DNA of 63,265 bases from NCBI GenBank assembly GCA_018701105.1, contig JABIWD010000062.1, positions 1 through 63,265 of the forward strand. The letters run 5' to 3'. The stretch's first letter is position 1, and each line of letters opens with the position of its first letter. The DNA is from Candidatus Uhrbacteria bacterium. Its GTDB lineage: Bacteria > Patescibacteriota > Patescibacteriia > UBA9934 > UBA11717. Positions 15,482 through 25,055 of the stretch are shown piece by piece. A program made the translations under genes and the position numbers. Under the pieces are notes generated by a model, which saw only the letters and a program-made list of their open reading frames with translations, was not told the DNA's origin and did not search any database.

Positions 15482-17854
15482 ATGAGCGCAGAAAATGCCA
15501 ACGCCCAGAGGCACGAAGCACCAGGACAAGGTGCAGAGCCTCAAGAAGCCCGCGAGGCTGCTTCGGAGCAACATAGAGAAGAAGCCGCCATGGAGCCTAC
15601 CTGGCAAGTCGGTCAGGAGGTTTCTACGTTCCACGAGTACGGAAAAGACGAGAAACATACAGCCGGAAAGGTTGAGTCTATTGAGGACGGTATTTACACA
15701 ATCGACGTAGGCGGAGAAAAGGTTGCTAGGACAGAAGAGGGTCTACGACAAGATGAGTTGAAGAACTCGCTGCACGATTACGCCCTTATAGCTGCAAATG
15801 AGGTTGAGGGTGTATCCCAAGAAAAAATTGCAATGATTCAAGATGGTCTCACTCTTTTGGTCGATGAGCTTGTTCTTGGTGGTGAGTCTGAGAGCGTAGT
15901 ACAGGGTGAAGTAACCGCTGTAATGCGCGAGATGCTCTCTCGCCCAGAAGGTGAAGAGAATGCGCCAGCATGGATGAAGATTAAAGAACATTTCAGCGCA
16001 CGTGAAGCTGCTATTGAAGAGGACTTGAAGGGACTCGATTACGAGGATGAGGATGTATCAGACTTCTTGTTGCAGATGAGTGAAGGTGCGGACATGTTGG
16101 CTGATGCTCAGATCGCAGGAGACGACGCAGCCGCCGCAGAGCATGGAGCAGAGTTGTTTGAAACTGTGAGCGAAGTAGCTCAGCAGCTACACGAAGAACT
16201 TGGTGATGCACCCGGCCCTGCAAAGATGGGGCTCTCAAACGCTCTTGGAAGATTCATTTCCCCTCTTTCACTTGGTGCTCGGGGAGTTAAGAAGACAGAT
16301 GCCGATCTTTCCATGAGCATGAGCGACATCGCTCTTTCGTTCGCATCAAGGATGGCGGGAAGAATCAACATTGATAAAGTAAAAGCAGAAGTAATTTCTG
16401 TATCGAATAGAATCAGAAACGAATTGAACGCACAAATCGCAGATATAAGGGAAAGAGTGCGTGACGTTCAAAGACCAGACGAGTTCGCTGGTGAATTTGC
16501 TGCCGGTGACGATGAGGGTGAGGGTGATGTGTCGCTAGACGCTCGAGCTCGTCCAGTAGAAGACGCCGGTGTAATAATGCCGAACGCTGACGGTGAGGCG
16601 GTGCCTGACATGTCAACAACAGAGCAACCTAGAACTGCAAGAGGTCTTAGGGCTCGTGATGCACGAGAATACAGCCGACCTGGAGAGGTTACGATTAGCA
16701 GTGCTCATGGTCCGGCTCGCAACATGGAACGATCACGACCTGAAGCCGCAACGTTCTCACCCGACCAAAAGGCTGAAGCTAAACAGTTCGCTTTGTCAGA
16801 AAAAGGAATCGACGCGAGCATGAGCACAGTCTCGGATTTCCTGAACTCAGAATCCGGACGTCTAGCAATCTTGGGAGACCCGTCACTGGAAGGACTACGG
16901 GACTTCACTGCCAATGATTACAAAGCGCAGCAAGACCTAGCCGTTGCAGGTGGATTCTGGGCACGACGAAAGGCTCGAAAGGCCGTGAAGAATATGGACT
17001 CCCTAATCGCAAAGGCAGGACTCGTGATGGCAGATGCTGTTGGTAAAGCTCCGATCGGTGGATATGAGGCAGCGGGGCCAGTTGGAGCCGGATATAGTGC
17101 TAACATGGGCGGAATGCCAGCAGGTGGTGGACGAGAACCTGGATATCGAAATAGAGATAGAGCAAAATATGACAAAACTGACCTGCCTACTGGCGATCTT
17201 CTAGACGCAGATCAGACTTTTGCAGACGACCCAACCGGAGAACTCCTACCAGCTGATCCAAACGCTGGGCGCAGCAAACCACAGCGAGTCCGATCTGGAG
17301 TAGGACGCAGAGCTGGTGTATCAACTCCGTCAGCAGGATACGGAGTGAACATGGGCGGAATGCCAGCAGGTGGTGGACGAGAACCGTCATACCGAGATAG
17401 AGTACGTCCACAAGGAAAGGAAATTAATGGTGGAAAGCTATTTGACGCAGATCAAGAGTTCGCGGATGGTGAACAAGAAGAAGACGAGTCAACCGGAGAA
17501 CTTCTAGAAGCGACGGACAAGCCAGCGCCAACTCACCGAGCAAGACCAGGAAAGGGTCGACGTGAAAGTATTAAGAATGTAGGTGCAGGATACGGAGTGG
17601 ACGTCGGAGGAGTTCAGAACCCATCTGGTCTACCAAGTAGGTCACTTGGAGATGTATCACGACCAAAGAAAGGTGCACCTAAGCGAAGGAATGCTAGGCC
17701 AGCAGCAGCTAAGCCAGCAGCTGCGCCAAGACGAGCACCTATAAGCGGACCAGTTGGTTCGTCATCGAGACCTGGAGAGGGTCTAAAACCTCGACGACGA
17801 ACACGACGTAGACCACCCGCATCACCGGGCGGACAACCAAGAGCTGGAGTCTAA
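15482..17854 (+). CDS. Large repetitive, largely disordered protein (790 aa)
   Basis: Not a recognised family. Residues 1-40 are Glu/Ala-rich; about 42-85 look like a small beta domain (VGQEVSTFHEYG, YTIDVGGEKVA). The middle third is helical and acidic. From about 540 the chain is Gly/Pro/Arg-rich with two long repeats: each opens with AGYxxNMGGMPAGGGREPxY, continues through DADQ.FAD and TGELL, and ends in a basic GxGRR stretch; a third partial copy follows. A 38-bp DNA segment is identical between repeats (from about 17103 and 17349). The C-terminus is very basic (PRRRTRRRPPA). No signal peptide or membrane span. TAGAAT at 15434-15439 gives a 36-nt leader with a GGGAGAATTCCC hairpin. Confidence 0.8.
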   Translation: MSAENANAQRHEAPGQGAEPQEAREAASEQHREEAAMEPTWQVGQEVSTFHEYGKDEKHTAGKVESIEDGIYTIDVGGEKVARTEEGLRQDELKNSLHDYALIAANEVEGVSQEKIAMIQDGLTLLVDELVLGGESESVVQGEVTAVMREMLSRPEGEENAPAWMKIKEHFSAREAAIEEDLKGLDYEDEDVSDFLLQMSEGADMLADAQIAGDDAAAAEHGAELFETVSEVAQQLHEELGDAPGPAKMGLSNALGRFISPLSLGARGVKKTDADLSMSMSDIALSFASRMAGRINIDKVKAEVISVSNRIRNELNAQIADIRERVRDVQRPDEFAGEFAAGDDEGEGDVSLDARARPVEDAGVIMPNADGEAVPDMSTTEQPRTARGLRARDAREYSRPGEVTISSAHGPARNMERSRPEAATFSPDQKAEAKQFALSEKGIDASMSTVSDFLNSESGRLAILGDPSLEGLRDFTANDYKAQQDLAVAGGFWARRKARKAVKNMDSLIAKAGLVMADAVGKAPIGGYEAAGPVGAGYSANMGGMPAGGGREPGYRNRDRAKYDKTDLPTGDLLDADQTFADDPTGELLPADPNAGRSKPQRVRSGVGRRAGVSTPSAGYGVNMGGMPAGGGREPSYRDRVRPQGKEINGGKLFDADQEFADGEQEEDESTGELLEATDKPAPTHRARPGKGRRESIKNVGAGYGVDVGGVQNPSGLPSRSLGDVSRPKKGAPKRRNARPAAAKPAAAPRRAPISGPVGSSSRPGEGLKPRRRTRRRPPASPGGQPRAGV
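17103..17386 (+). repeat. Coding repeat inside the 790-aa gene
   Basis: Two units about 246 bp apart share an exact 38-bp core beginning AACATGGGCGGAATGCCAGC. They encode the GGMPAGGGREP repeats. Confidence 0.85.
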
Positions 17855-17875
17855 ACACTAGAAACCGTATCGCGT

Positions 17876-18139
17876 ATGTCTACACACGATAGAATTGAAA
17901 AGGAGGAGGCTATTCAGGAGGCAGCAGTACAAGAGGCCTTAGAAGAAATCTCTCGCGTAGAACATCAATCTACCGTGCAAAAGCAAGCGTATAATGAGCT
18001 TGAAGAGTTCATCCAGTTAATGGACAACAAAAGCATACTGTCTCGCCTACCGTTAACAAAGGACGGACGCGAGTATAGGAAAGCTAAGCAAACACTCGAG
18101 GCCCTGGACTTTGAAAACAGGAACGAGGAACTTGTTTAA
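17876..18139 (+). CDS. Small charged helical protein (87 aa)
   Basis: No family recognised. Highly charged, probably coiled coil throughout (RIEKEEAIQEAAVQEALEEI; ELEEFIQLMDNKSIL). It lies 21 bp after the 790-aa gene in the same direction, so the two are likely co-transcribed and may act together. No Shine-Dalgarno. A strong bidirectional terminator follows. Confidence 0.72.
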   Translation: MSTHDRIEKEEAIQEAAVQEALEEISRVEHQSTVQKQAYNELEEFIQLMDNKSILSRLPLTKDGREYRKAKQTLEALDFENRNEELV

Positions 18140-18141
18140 AA

Positions 18142-18173
18142 CAAAACACCGAGCTCACGCTCGGTGTTTTTGA
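18142..18173. terminator. Bidirectional terminator between 87-aa gene and thrS
   Basis: AAAACACCGAGC-TCAC-GCTCGGTGTTTTT; A and T runs on both flanks serve both strands. Confidence 0.88.
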
Positions 18174-19922
18174 TTACCCTTGTTGTTCCAGCACCTTCTC
18201 CTGAATGTGCTTCACGAGGTCACCTTGAGCGACCACGACCCCCTCTTCACTTCCAAATACTCGTATCTGAAAGTCCTCACCTTCTTTCTCCTTATCTCCA
18301 AAGATGATCGTATATGGAGTCTTGCTCTTCGCGGCATTCCGTATCTTTGCACCAACAGTAGCATCTGATACGTCGGCCTCAGCTCGTATACCCTGCATAC
18401 TCAGCTCGTTCACGAGCTTTAGAGTTGCGTCCGTGTGCGACTCTCCTACGCTCGCTATACGGACCTGCACTGGCGACATCCACAATGGAAACGCCCCAGC
18501 GTGGTGCTCAATGATAATCGACAGGAATCGCTCAATCGACCCCATGATCGCAGCATGGATCATTACGACACGCTCTTTCTCCCCATTCTCATCTATACAG
18601 TTCAAGTCGAACCGCTCGGGCATGTTCATATCCATCTGGATAGTAGCAACTTGCCAGGTTCGCCCAATAGCATCCTTAGCGATGAAGTCGATCTTGGGCC
18701 CATAGAATGCCGCCTCTCCTGGTTTTTCCTCTGCCTCAACGCCCTTACTCTTAACGATCTCGCGTAAAGCGTTCTCCGCCGTCTCCCAAACCTCCGGACC
18801 ACCAAGATACTTCTCAGACTCATTCGGATCATGGAAAGAAAGCTCGACTTTCAAATCCTCGAACCCAACCGCCTTATAAAAGATCTCTATAATCTCCCAG
18901 ATCTTGAGCATCTCCTCGCTCACCTGACTGTGCCGAACGAATGCATGTGCATCGTCCTGGGTTATACAGCGCACGCGTGATAAACCATGCAGCTCACCTG
19001 TCTGCTCGTCGCGATACACCATTGTCGAGTTGGCGTATCGTTGGGGCATGTCCCGGTAACTGTGTGGATGTCGATCGAAGATCTGCGTGTGGTGAGGGCA
19101 GTTCATTGGCTTCATCGCAAACTCGTGCCCTTCTCGCGTCTTGAATCGGAACAGGTCATCCTTAAACTTCTCCCAATGTCCGCTCGTCTCGTACAGATCC
19201 TTCTTTGTTACGTGAGGAATCTCAACCTTCTCATACCCACGTTGCTTTCTCAGCTTCCAAACAAAGTCATCGAGCACATTACGCAATGCAGTCCCCTTTG
19301 GAGTCCACAGCGGTAGGCCTGGACCAACCTTTTCTGAAAATAGGAACAGGTCGAGGTCTTTGCCGAGCTTACGATGGTCTCGTCTCTTAGCCTCTTCAAG
19401 CATCTTCAAGTGTGCCTTGAGGTCTTCCTTGTTAGCAAATGCTACCCCGTAAATTCGAGTCAACATCTTGTTCTTCTCGTCACCTCTCCAATACGCACCC
19501 GCGATCTTCGTGAGCTTGAAGGATACAACGTCGATCTCCTTTGTAGTGTCGACGTGAGGGCCCTTACACAAGTTCTCGAACCAGTCAGACTTGTAAAAGC
19601 TCAGACTCGCCTCACCCGCCGCCTTAAGGTCGGTAATAAGCTCCGTCTTGTACGGATCGTCCTTGTACTGATCCAGAGCCTTGTCAAAGTCCATCTCATA
19701 CTTCTTAAACTCTATCCCCTGCTTAATGATCTCGCGCATTCGCTTCTGGATCTTAGGCAGAAGCTCGTCAGAGATTGATTCTGGAAGATCATAATCCTGA
19801 TAAAACCCATTGTCGATCACTGGACCAACTCCGAGACCCGCATCTGGATACAGCTCAAGCACAGCCATCGTCATGATATGCGATAGCGAATGTCGGTTTT
19901 TAAATAGTTGTTCTTCGGTCAT
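18174..19922 (-). CDS. thrS: Threonyl-tRNA synthetase lacking the TGS domain
   Basis: Charges tRNA(Thr). At 582 residues it is shorter than the usual ~640: it starts directly with the N2 editing domain (RHSLSHIM, and CKGPHVDT lower down), so the N-terminal TGS domain is missing, as seen in many Patescibacteria. Catalytic core motifs are present: MNCPHHTQIF with the zinc Cys, motif 2 MVYRDEQTGELHG, and motif 3 GSIERF, followed by the anticodon-binding domain. Expression is predicted to be controlled by the T-box leader just upstream. Confidence 0.96.
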   Translation of the reverse strand: MTEEQLFKNRHSLSHIMTMAVLELYPDAGLGVGPVIDNGFYQDYDLPESISDELLPKIQKRMREIIKQGIEFKKYEMDFDKALDQYKDDPYKTELITDLKAAGEASLSFYKSDWFENLCKGPHVDTTKEIDVVSFKLTKIAGAYWRGDEKNKMLTRIYGVAFANKEDLKAHLKMLEEAKRRDHRKLGKDLDLFLFSEKVGPGLPLWTPKGTALRNVLDDFVWKLRKQRGYEKVEIPHVTKKDLYETSGHWEKFKDDLFRFKTREGHEFAMKPMNCPHHTQIFDRHPHSYRDMPQRYANSTMVYRDEQTGELHGLSRVRCITQDDAHAFVRHSQVSEEMLKIWEIIEIFYKAVGFEDLKVELSFHDPNESEKYLGGPEVWETAENALREIVKSKGVEAEEKPGEAAFYGPKIDFIAKDAIGRTWQVATIQMDMNMPERFDLNCIDENGEKERVVMIHAAIMGSIERFLSIIIEHHAGAFPLWMSPVQVRIASVGESHTDATLKLVNELSMQGIRAEADVSDATVGAKIRNAAKSKTPYTIIFGDKEKEGEDFQIRVFGSEEGVVVAQGDLVKHIQEKVLEQQG

Positions 19923-19938
19923 AGTCGCGCCTTAATAA

Positions 19939-20160
19939 CAAAAAACTACACATAAAGTGTAGTTTCGGGACCAACAAGTACGTCGGCGGTTCCACCCGAA
20001 TTGCCACAGTCGCTCACGAGCGACGTGGCATGCCAGGTCGCTCGTGAGAGACTTGGCGTGCCACGGAGCTGTGAGGTATGGGCCTCTTTCTTTTTGTTGA
20101 CTCAAACGGTAGTACTAATTCGTCGTGCGTTTGAAAGCTTTCAATCAGAGTAAACTCTGG
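19939..20160 (-). promoter_or_regulatory. T-box riboswitch leader of thrS
   Basis: The thrS leader carries a textbook antiterminator. Read leftward: A1 strand TTCGGG (20000-19995), 7-nt bulge TGGAACC, A2 GCCGAC pairing with GTTGGT (19975-19970), A1 closing CCCGAA (19969-19964). The UGGA would pair with a UCCA acceptor end. Terminator AACTACAC/GTGTAGTT plus T6 follows (19964-19939). A TCAAACG/CGTTTGA stem further upstream, whose loop contains ACC (a Thr codon), may belong to Stem I. The 5' boundary is approximate. Confidence 0.85.
20003..20064. repeat. Palindromic insert within the T-box leader
   Basis: Between the putative Stem I and the antiterminator lie GTGGCACGCCA...TGGCATGCCAC (11 bp, one mismatch) and GTCGCTC-GT-GAGCGAC. 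Related TCGCTCGCGAGCGA and GTGGCACGCCA words occur at about 33738 and 50097, so this may be a dispersed repeat rather than a native Stem II/III. Confidence 0.5.
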
Positions 20161-20234
20161 CTTTCATTCCCTAAAACGCCGTCTCAAAAAAGTGTGTCCG
20201 TTCTCAATCGTCGTAATATGAGAGTAACACAGGG

Positions 20235-21404
20235 TTACTGAGTCTGCAAGATGTTTATCGTTATATGATCCAATAGCTTTGGAACGCGCTTGACCCAGAA
20301 GGGCTTCAACCAGATGTCTACATTCTTGATAGTGTCATTCGCCTCAAGAAACTCTTCCGCTTCCGGAGCTGTAAGTCCCACTAAGTTCGCCTTATCCAGA
20401 ATCTCGGACGTTGTCTTCAACATCGCGATACCACCTACGGTTACATCAAAATGAGCTACAGCATTCTCAATATCATGCCTGTTATACGTTACGATCATTT
20501 CATCGAATGACACCGAGTTTAAGACTTGTCCGCTTGGTACGTGTTCGCGCAACTTAAGCTCCGCGATCTGCCTCATCCGTGCATCGTCGTAGTATATACC
20601 TGTAATGCGAGCTATCGTGGTGATCTCGAATGTCCCGGTCTCAGTACCAGGCTCAGTATCTGAGCGCTTCTCTACAGTCTCCTTGAGTATCGTCGCACCA
20701 GCCAGTTGCCCTGAAATTTCAGAACGCCATAGCTCATCCATCTCAGCCTCGATCTCAATGAGGAGTTCGTCTTGAGCTACATCCAAGTCCTCTACTGTGA
20801 GAGACTTCTTCGTGATAGACCCTCCAACCATAACCTCGGTCGATGTTCCATAGATTACCTTCTGCTTTGTTTCATTCAATCCAGGGATCGTAAAAGTGGT
20901 TGGCTCAATCTCCCCTTGCTCACCCTCCTCATCAGCTGCGACCACGACCTGAATATCACCATTCGCAGGTACCGTCACTCCATCCACGAGCCTGAACAGT
21001 ACGCCCGACTCACTCAGGAAACGAGTAGTTGCTATCAATGGCTGCGACACATTGGACTCATTGGTAACAGTAACCGTTCCCCTTGCCTTCGCAGGTATCT
21101 TTTCTCCGTCTCCGTTTACTTCGAATGTCTTTGAACGCTCAACAAGCTCCGAGAAGATGCGAGCTGGAATATCCTCGCTCCCTTGTGGTTCCTCCATCAC
21201 GCGCGCGATAAACTCACGCTCAACTCCCTCTTCCTGTGTCTCAACAGAAATAACCGCCTGCACCGTTGCAAGGTAAAGAACAACCGCCAACATGACCATC
21301 GTCAACGTCAAAAATGCCGCCGCTATCCTTCTGTATAGTCGAACGGAAGGAAGTATTGGTACTTTCTTCTTTTTCTTTGCTGGTTTTCGCTTTTTTACTG
21401 CCAT
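20235..21404 (-). CDS. Single-span membrane protein with baseplate-J-like domain
   Basis: 389 residues. A very basic cytoplasmic tail (KKRKPAKKKKKV) precedes one transmembrane segment (AAFLTLTMVMLAVVLYLATV). The large extracytoplasmic part contains GTVTVTNESNVSQPLIATTR and a TIPG stretch that recall the baseplate J/gp47 fold often annotated in CPR genomes. That family call is from memory of such sequences and moderate. No other phage gene is near. A TAGAAT box (21418-21413) overlaps the dnaE stop codon and lies 8 nt before the ATG, so it may be expressed independently of dnaE as a leaderless message. Confidence 0.62.
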   Translation of the reverse strand: MAVKKRKPAKKKKKVPILPSVRLYRRIAAAFLTLTMVMLAVVLYLATVQAVISVETQEEGVEREFIARVMEEPQGSEDIPARIFSELVERSKTFEVNGDGEKIPAKARGTVTVTNESNVSQPLIATTRFLSESGVLFRLVDGVTVPANGDIQVVVAADEEGEQGEIEPTTFTIPGLNETKQKVIYGTSTEVMVGGSITKKSLTVEDLDVAQDELLIEIEAEMDELWRSEISGQLAGATILKETVEKRSDTEPGTETGTFEITTIARITGIYYDDARMRQIAELKLREHVPSGQVLNSVSFDEMIVTYNRHDIENAVAHFDVTVGGIAMLKTTSEILDKANLVGLTAPEAEEFLEANDTIKNVDIWLKPFWVKRVPKLLDHITINILQTQ

Positions 21405-21415
21405 ATTTCCTTATT

Positions 21416-24400
21416 CTACACAATCTCCGTATTTTCCACCACTTGCACGTGCGGACCCCCGATAATGTCCCGAATGGAGTCTACTACCGCATTTGTAGGT
21501 GAAATCGAAAACTGCGTCTTAATATATTTCTTTCTTCCCCCCGAATCCACTACAAACTGTACCAAATGATCACCAGGCTTAGTTCTGAAGATGTCTCGTA
21601 GACCAGAAATCTGCTCCTGAGACGGCGCGCCACGAAGATCGATCACGATCCGCTTTCCAGGAACCGCGTTATCACCCTTCGCTTTCATCGCATCTTTGTG
21701 AACCTCCTCCGCAACCCACATACCATCTTTCAGCATCGTCGCTATCTGTTCCACTGAGTCCTCGTCAAAGCATGCGATGCTATCAACCAAGATTGACTTT
21801 GGCTGCCCTTCTCTTACGGACACCTTACCAGTCAAACACATCAAACGTCCATCAACGAGCTCAGCCTTGTACTGCGCGTAAGTTCTTGGAAAGAAAACGA
21901 GCTCAACACTGGTATCGGCATCTTCAATGCGTACGAATGCCATTGGATCCCCTTTCTTTGTTACGATAGCGCGGATAGATGTGATAACGCCCGCAACACG
22001 AGCTGGAGTTTTATCTTCCTTGGTCTGCACATCTTTCAATGCCATCACGTGATCCTTGAGTACGTCGATAAACACAGTGTACGGATGTTCACTCACGTAG
22101 ATACCAAGCAACTCACGCTCCCAGGACAATCTATCGGATCGCTTTGACTCTGGTGCAGCCACAATCTTCAAATCATTCACGCCCATAGTTGGCGCCAATG
22201 CGAAGAGACTTCCCTGGTTACTCAGCGCATCTGATGTAATCTGCTTATTGAACCGCAGTATCTGGTCTACATTAGCCATCATCGTTCCGCGCTCTTCCAT
22301 GGAATCAAAAGTACCTGCCATCACCATGGACTCAAGAGATTTACGGTTGAAGTGCTTCGTGTTGATGCGCTTCACAAAGTCGCTCACATCCGCAAAAGGA
22401 CCACCTTCTTTACGCTCACGCACGATCTCGAGAGCAATCTCTGTTCCAACATTCTTAATAGCGACAAGCCCCCAACGAATCTGCTTCTTCCCAGGCACAA
22501 CACCGAATCCTTTGAACGACTCATTGATATCAGGTGGCAGAACCTCAATCCCCATCCGCGTACATTCCTGCACCTCAATCGTCATACGGTCGATATTCCC
22601 GGCGTCAGAGTTCATCACGGCAGCCATGTACTCTGGAGGGTAATGCGACTTTAAGTACGCTGTCCTATACGCAATCATTCCATAACACGCCGAATGCGAC
22701 TTGTTAAAGGCATAGTCAGCGAACCCTTCCCAGTCCACCCAGATTTTCTTTGCAACCTTCTCCGAGATTCCGTTCCCTTTGCAACCAGAAATAAACTGGC
22801 TTTTCATTTTAGCCAAAACATCACGCTTCTTTTTTCCCATCGCTTTTCTCAACGTGTCCGCCTCACCACCAGTAAACCCAGCAAGCTCACGGGAAATTCT
22901 CATGATCTGCTCCTGATAGATCGTTACTCCGTATGTATCTTTCAAAATCTCCTCCATTTTCGGATCGTCATACTTAACCTTCTCCCGACCATTCTTTCGA
23001 TTGATGTACTGAGGCACCATTCCAGCGGACAACGGTCCTGGTCGATACAGCGCACACATTGCAACGATATCGTTAAACTCAGTCGGCTTAAGGTCGACGA
23101 GGTAACGCTGCATTCCCTCCGACTCCAGCTGGAACACTCCAACCGTCTCTCCGCGTCCGAGGAGCTCGAATGTAAGCTTGTCGTCGAGTTCGAGCGAGTC
23201 AACGTCGATCTTGTCCCCGTGCACCGCGTCGATAATCTCGAGAGCTGATTCAATTATTGCAAGGTTAGACAGTCCCAAGAAGTCCATCTTCACAAGTCCC
23301 GCAGCTTCCACTGGTCCCAGCGAATACTGGCTCACATAATCCAAGTCATCATGCTGCGACTCTTGGATCGGCACATAGTGAGTCAAAGGTTTGTCAGAGA
23401 TCACGATTCCACAAGCGTGCTGTGACGTATGCCGTGGCGTTCCCTCGAGCTTCGACGCCAGATCGACGACACGCTTTGTCATCTGATTCGATTGGTAGTC
23501 ATTACGCAATTCAACGTGCTCAACCTTTGCAATCTCAAGCGGAGTGTGGCGGCCCTGAACTGGAAGTGGCACGAGCTTGGAGATGCGATCGGATTCTGTA
23601 AAATCTAAACCAAGGACCCGAGCTGCATCTCGCACAGCAGCACGAGGCATCATGGTTCCGAAGGTGATAATTCCCGCTACATGGTCCGCTCCATACTTGT
23701 TGCGAACGTAGTCGAGTACCTCTGCACGTCGAGAGTCGGCAAAGTCCATGTCGATATCAGGCATCGAGATACGATCTGGGTTCAAGAATCGCTCAAAGAG
23801 AAGATCGTACTCCAACGGATCAATATCTGTAATCTGCAATGCATAAGACAAGATTGATCCCGCAGCTGATCCACGTCCGGGACCAACCAAAATCTTCTTC
23901 TCTCTCGCAAAGTTCAAAAAGTCCTGAACGATCAAAAAGTAAGAGGCGAACCCCATCTTGGAAATCGTCTCAAATTCAAACTCAAATCGATCTCGTATCT
24001 CCTTCGTCTCAACAGGATATCGTTTCTTGAGTCCGATCTCACACAGCTCACGCAAATAGTCAGCATCCTTTTTCTCTGGAGGCATCTCGAACACTGGCAA
24101 GTAGTTATTGCCAAGATCAATCTCCACATTACACATATCGGCGATCTTTCGCGTATTTTCCAACGCCTCGCCCACAGCCTCAAACTCCTTTGCAATAACA
24201 TCGGGGTGCGACATTGAAAGATCAATGTCGATTCCTGACATGCGTCGATAATCCTCAAGAGTCTTTCCTCCTTGGATACAACGGAGCGATTCCCACGCTT
24301 CATGATCGTCGGGATCTAGATAGACAGAGTTCGAAGTGGCGACGAGCGGGATTCCAGTTTCTTTAGACAATGCAATCAACTCAGTATTCACCTGAACCTG

Positions 24401-24952
24401 CTCTGCAGAGTCCGGACGGCAAACGATCTCCAGGTAAAAGTTCCCTGGTCCGAATAGTTTCTGATACATCTCAGCGAGCGCCTGCGCCTTCTTCCTGTCT
24501 CCCAACAGTAGAAGTCCCGGAATCTCCCCTCCAATACCCCCAGACATACCAATCAGCCCCTCGCTCAACTCTCCCAAGATCTCGTTGTCGATCCTGGCTG
24601 TATAGTAAAAACCTTCCAGATAACCTGTGCTCGAGAGTTTTAGAAGATTCTTGTAACCAGCGTTGTTCTTCGCGAGAACAACCAACCTCCAAGACTTCTT
24701 GTCCACCATTCCACGCTTCAAACTCCTGTGCTCAGGGGCGATATGGAAATCCACTCCGATGATAGGCTTTATGTCATTTTTTCGGCATTCTTCATAAAAA
24801 GGCACGATGCCATACATTGCATCGTTATCCGTTATCGCCATAGCAGTTGATCCATACTCCTTAGCCCTAGCAACAAGTGCTTTTGGGCTAGGAAGAGCAT
24901 TCAGGAGGCTGTAATGCGAGTGAACGTGTAGTTGAACGAAATCCTTGCTCAT
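21416..24952 (-). CDS. dnaE: DNA polymerase III subunit alpha
   Basis: Replicative polymerase, 1178 residues. N-terminal PHP domain with intact metal ligands (HVHSHYSLLNALPSP), polymerase core with GPGRGSAAGS and the catalytic Asp motif PDIDMDFADSRR, FNKSHSACYG, helix-hairpin-helix region, then an OB domain (ARVAGVITSIRAIV) and a C-terminal tail. Length is that of DnaE1. ATG at 24952 lies 6 nt after a TAAAAT hexamer. It is followed, 11 bp after its stop, by the baseplate-J-like gene. Confidence 0.97.
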   Translation of the reverse strand: MSKDFVQLHVHSHYSLLNALPSPKALVARAKEYGSTAMAITDNDAMYGIVPFYEECRKNDIKPIIGVDFHIAPEHRSLKRGMVDKKSWRLVVLAKNNAGYKNLLKLSSTGYLEGFYYTARIDNEILGELSEGLIGMSGGIGGEIPGLLLLGDRKKAQALAEMYQKLFGPGNFYLEIVCRPDSAEQVQVNTELIALSKETGIPLVATSNSVYLDPDDHEAWESLRCIQGGKTLEDYRRMSGIDIDLSMSHPDVIAKEFEAVGEALENTRKIADMCNVEIDLGNNYLPVFEMPPEKKDADYLRELCEIGLKKRYPVETKEIRDRFEFEFETISKMGFASYFLIVQDFLNFAREKKILVGPGRGSAAGSILSYALQITDIDPLEYDLLFERFLNPDRISMPDIDMDFADSRRAEVLDYVRNKYGADHVAGIITFGTMMPRAAVRDAARVLGLDFTESDRISKLVPLPVQGRHTPLEIAKVEHVELRNDYQSNQMTKRVVDLASKLEGTPRHTSQHACGIVISDKPLTHYVPIQESQHDDLDYVSQYSLGPVEAAGLVKMDFLGLSNLAIIESALEIIDAVHGDKIDVDSLELDDKLTFELLGRGETVGVFQLESEGMQRYLVDLKPTEFNDIVAMCALYRPGPLSAGMVPQYINRKNGREKVKYDDPKMEEILKDTYGVTIYQEQIMRISRELAGFTGGEADTLRKAMGKKKRDVLAKMKSQFISGCKGNGISEKVAKKIWVDWEGFADYAFNKSHSACYGMIAYRTAYLKSHYPPEYMAAVMNSDAGNIDRMTIEVQECTRMGIEVLPPDINESFKGFGVVPGKKQIRWGLVAIKNVGTEIALEIVRERKEGGPFADVSDFVKRINTKHFNRKSLESMVMAGTFDSMEERGTMMANVDQILRFNKQITSDALSNQGSLFALAPTMGVNDLKIVAAPESKRSDRLSWERELLGIYVSEHPYTVFIDVLKDHVMALKDVQTKEDKTPARVAGVITSIRAIVTKKGDPMAFVRIEDADTSVELVFFPRTYAQYKAELVDGRLMCLTGKVSVREGQPKSILVDSIACFDEDSVEQIATMLKDGMWVAEEVHKDAMKAKGDNAVPGKRIVIDLRGAPSQEQISGLRDIFRTKPGDHLVQFVVDSGGRKKYIKTQFSISPTNAVVDSIRDIIGGPHVQVVENTEIV

Positions 24953-24958
24953 GGCAAG

Positions 24959-24967
24959 ATTTTACCA
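24959..24967 (-). promoter_or_regulatory. Extended -10 promoter of dnaE
   Basis: TGGTAAAAT read leftward, 6 nt before the start codon; predicts a leaderless mRNA. Confidence 0.6.
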
Positions 24968-24989
24968 GAGATTCCAAGTATAAGAAATA

Positions 24990-25018
24990 TTGACGGCTCA
25001 AACCTTTTGTGGGACAAA
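24990..25018 (+). promoter_or_regulatory. Weak promoter candidate for the 25056 gene
   Basis: TTGACG at 24990-24995 is a good -35, but the hexamer 17 bp downstream (GACAAA) is poor. Offered because the other GC-rich units have TTGACA-N17 promoters. Confidence 0.35.
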
Positions 25019-25055
25019 TAAAGGGCTGAAACTAAAAAGTAAGCAGAGGGACAGT

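Noticed and set aside
20235..21404. Prophage or tailocin remnant because of the baseplate-J-like domain
   Set aside because: It has a cytoplasmic tail and a membrane anchor, and no other phage structural gene lies in the window.
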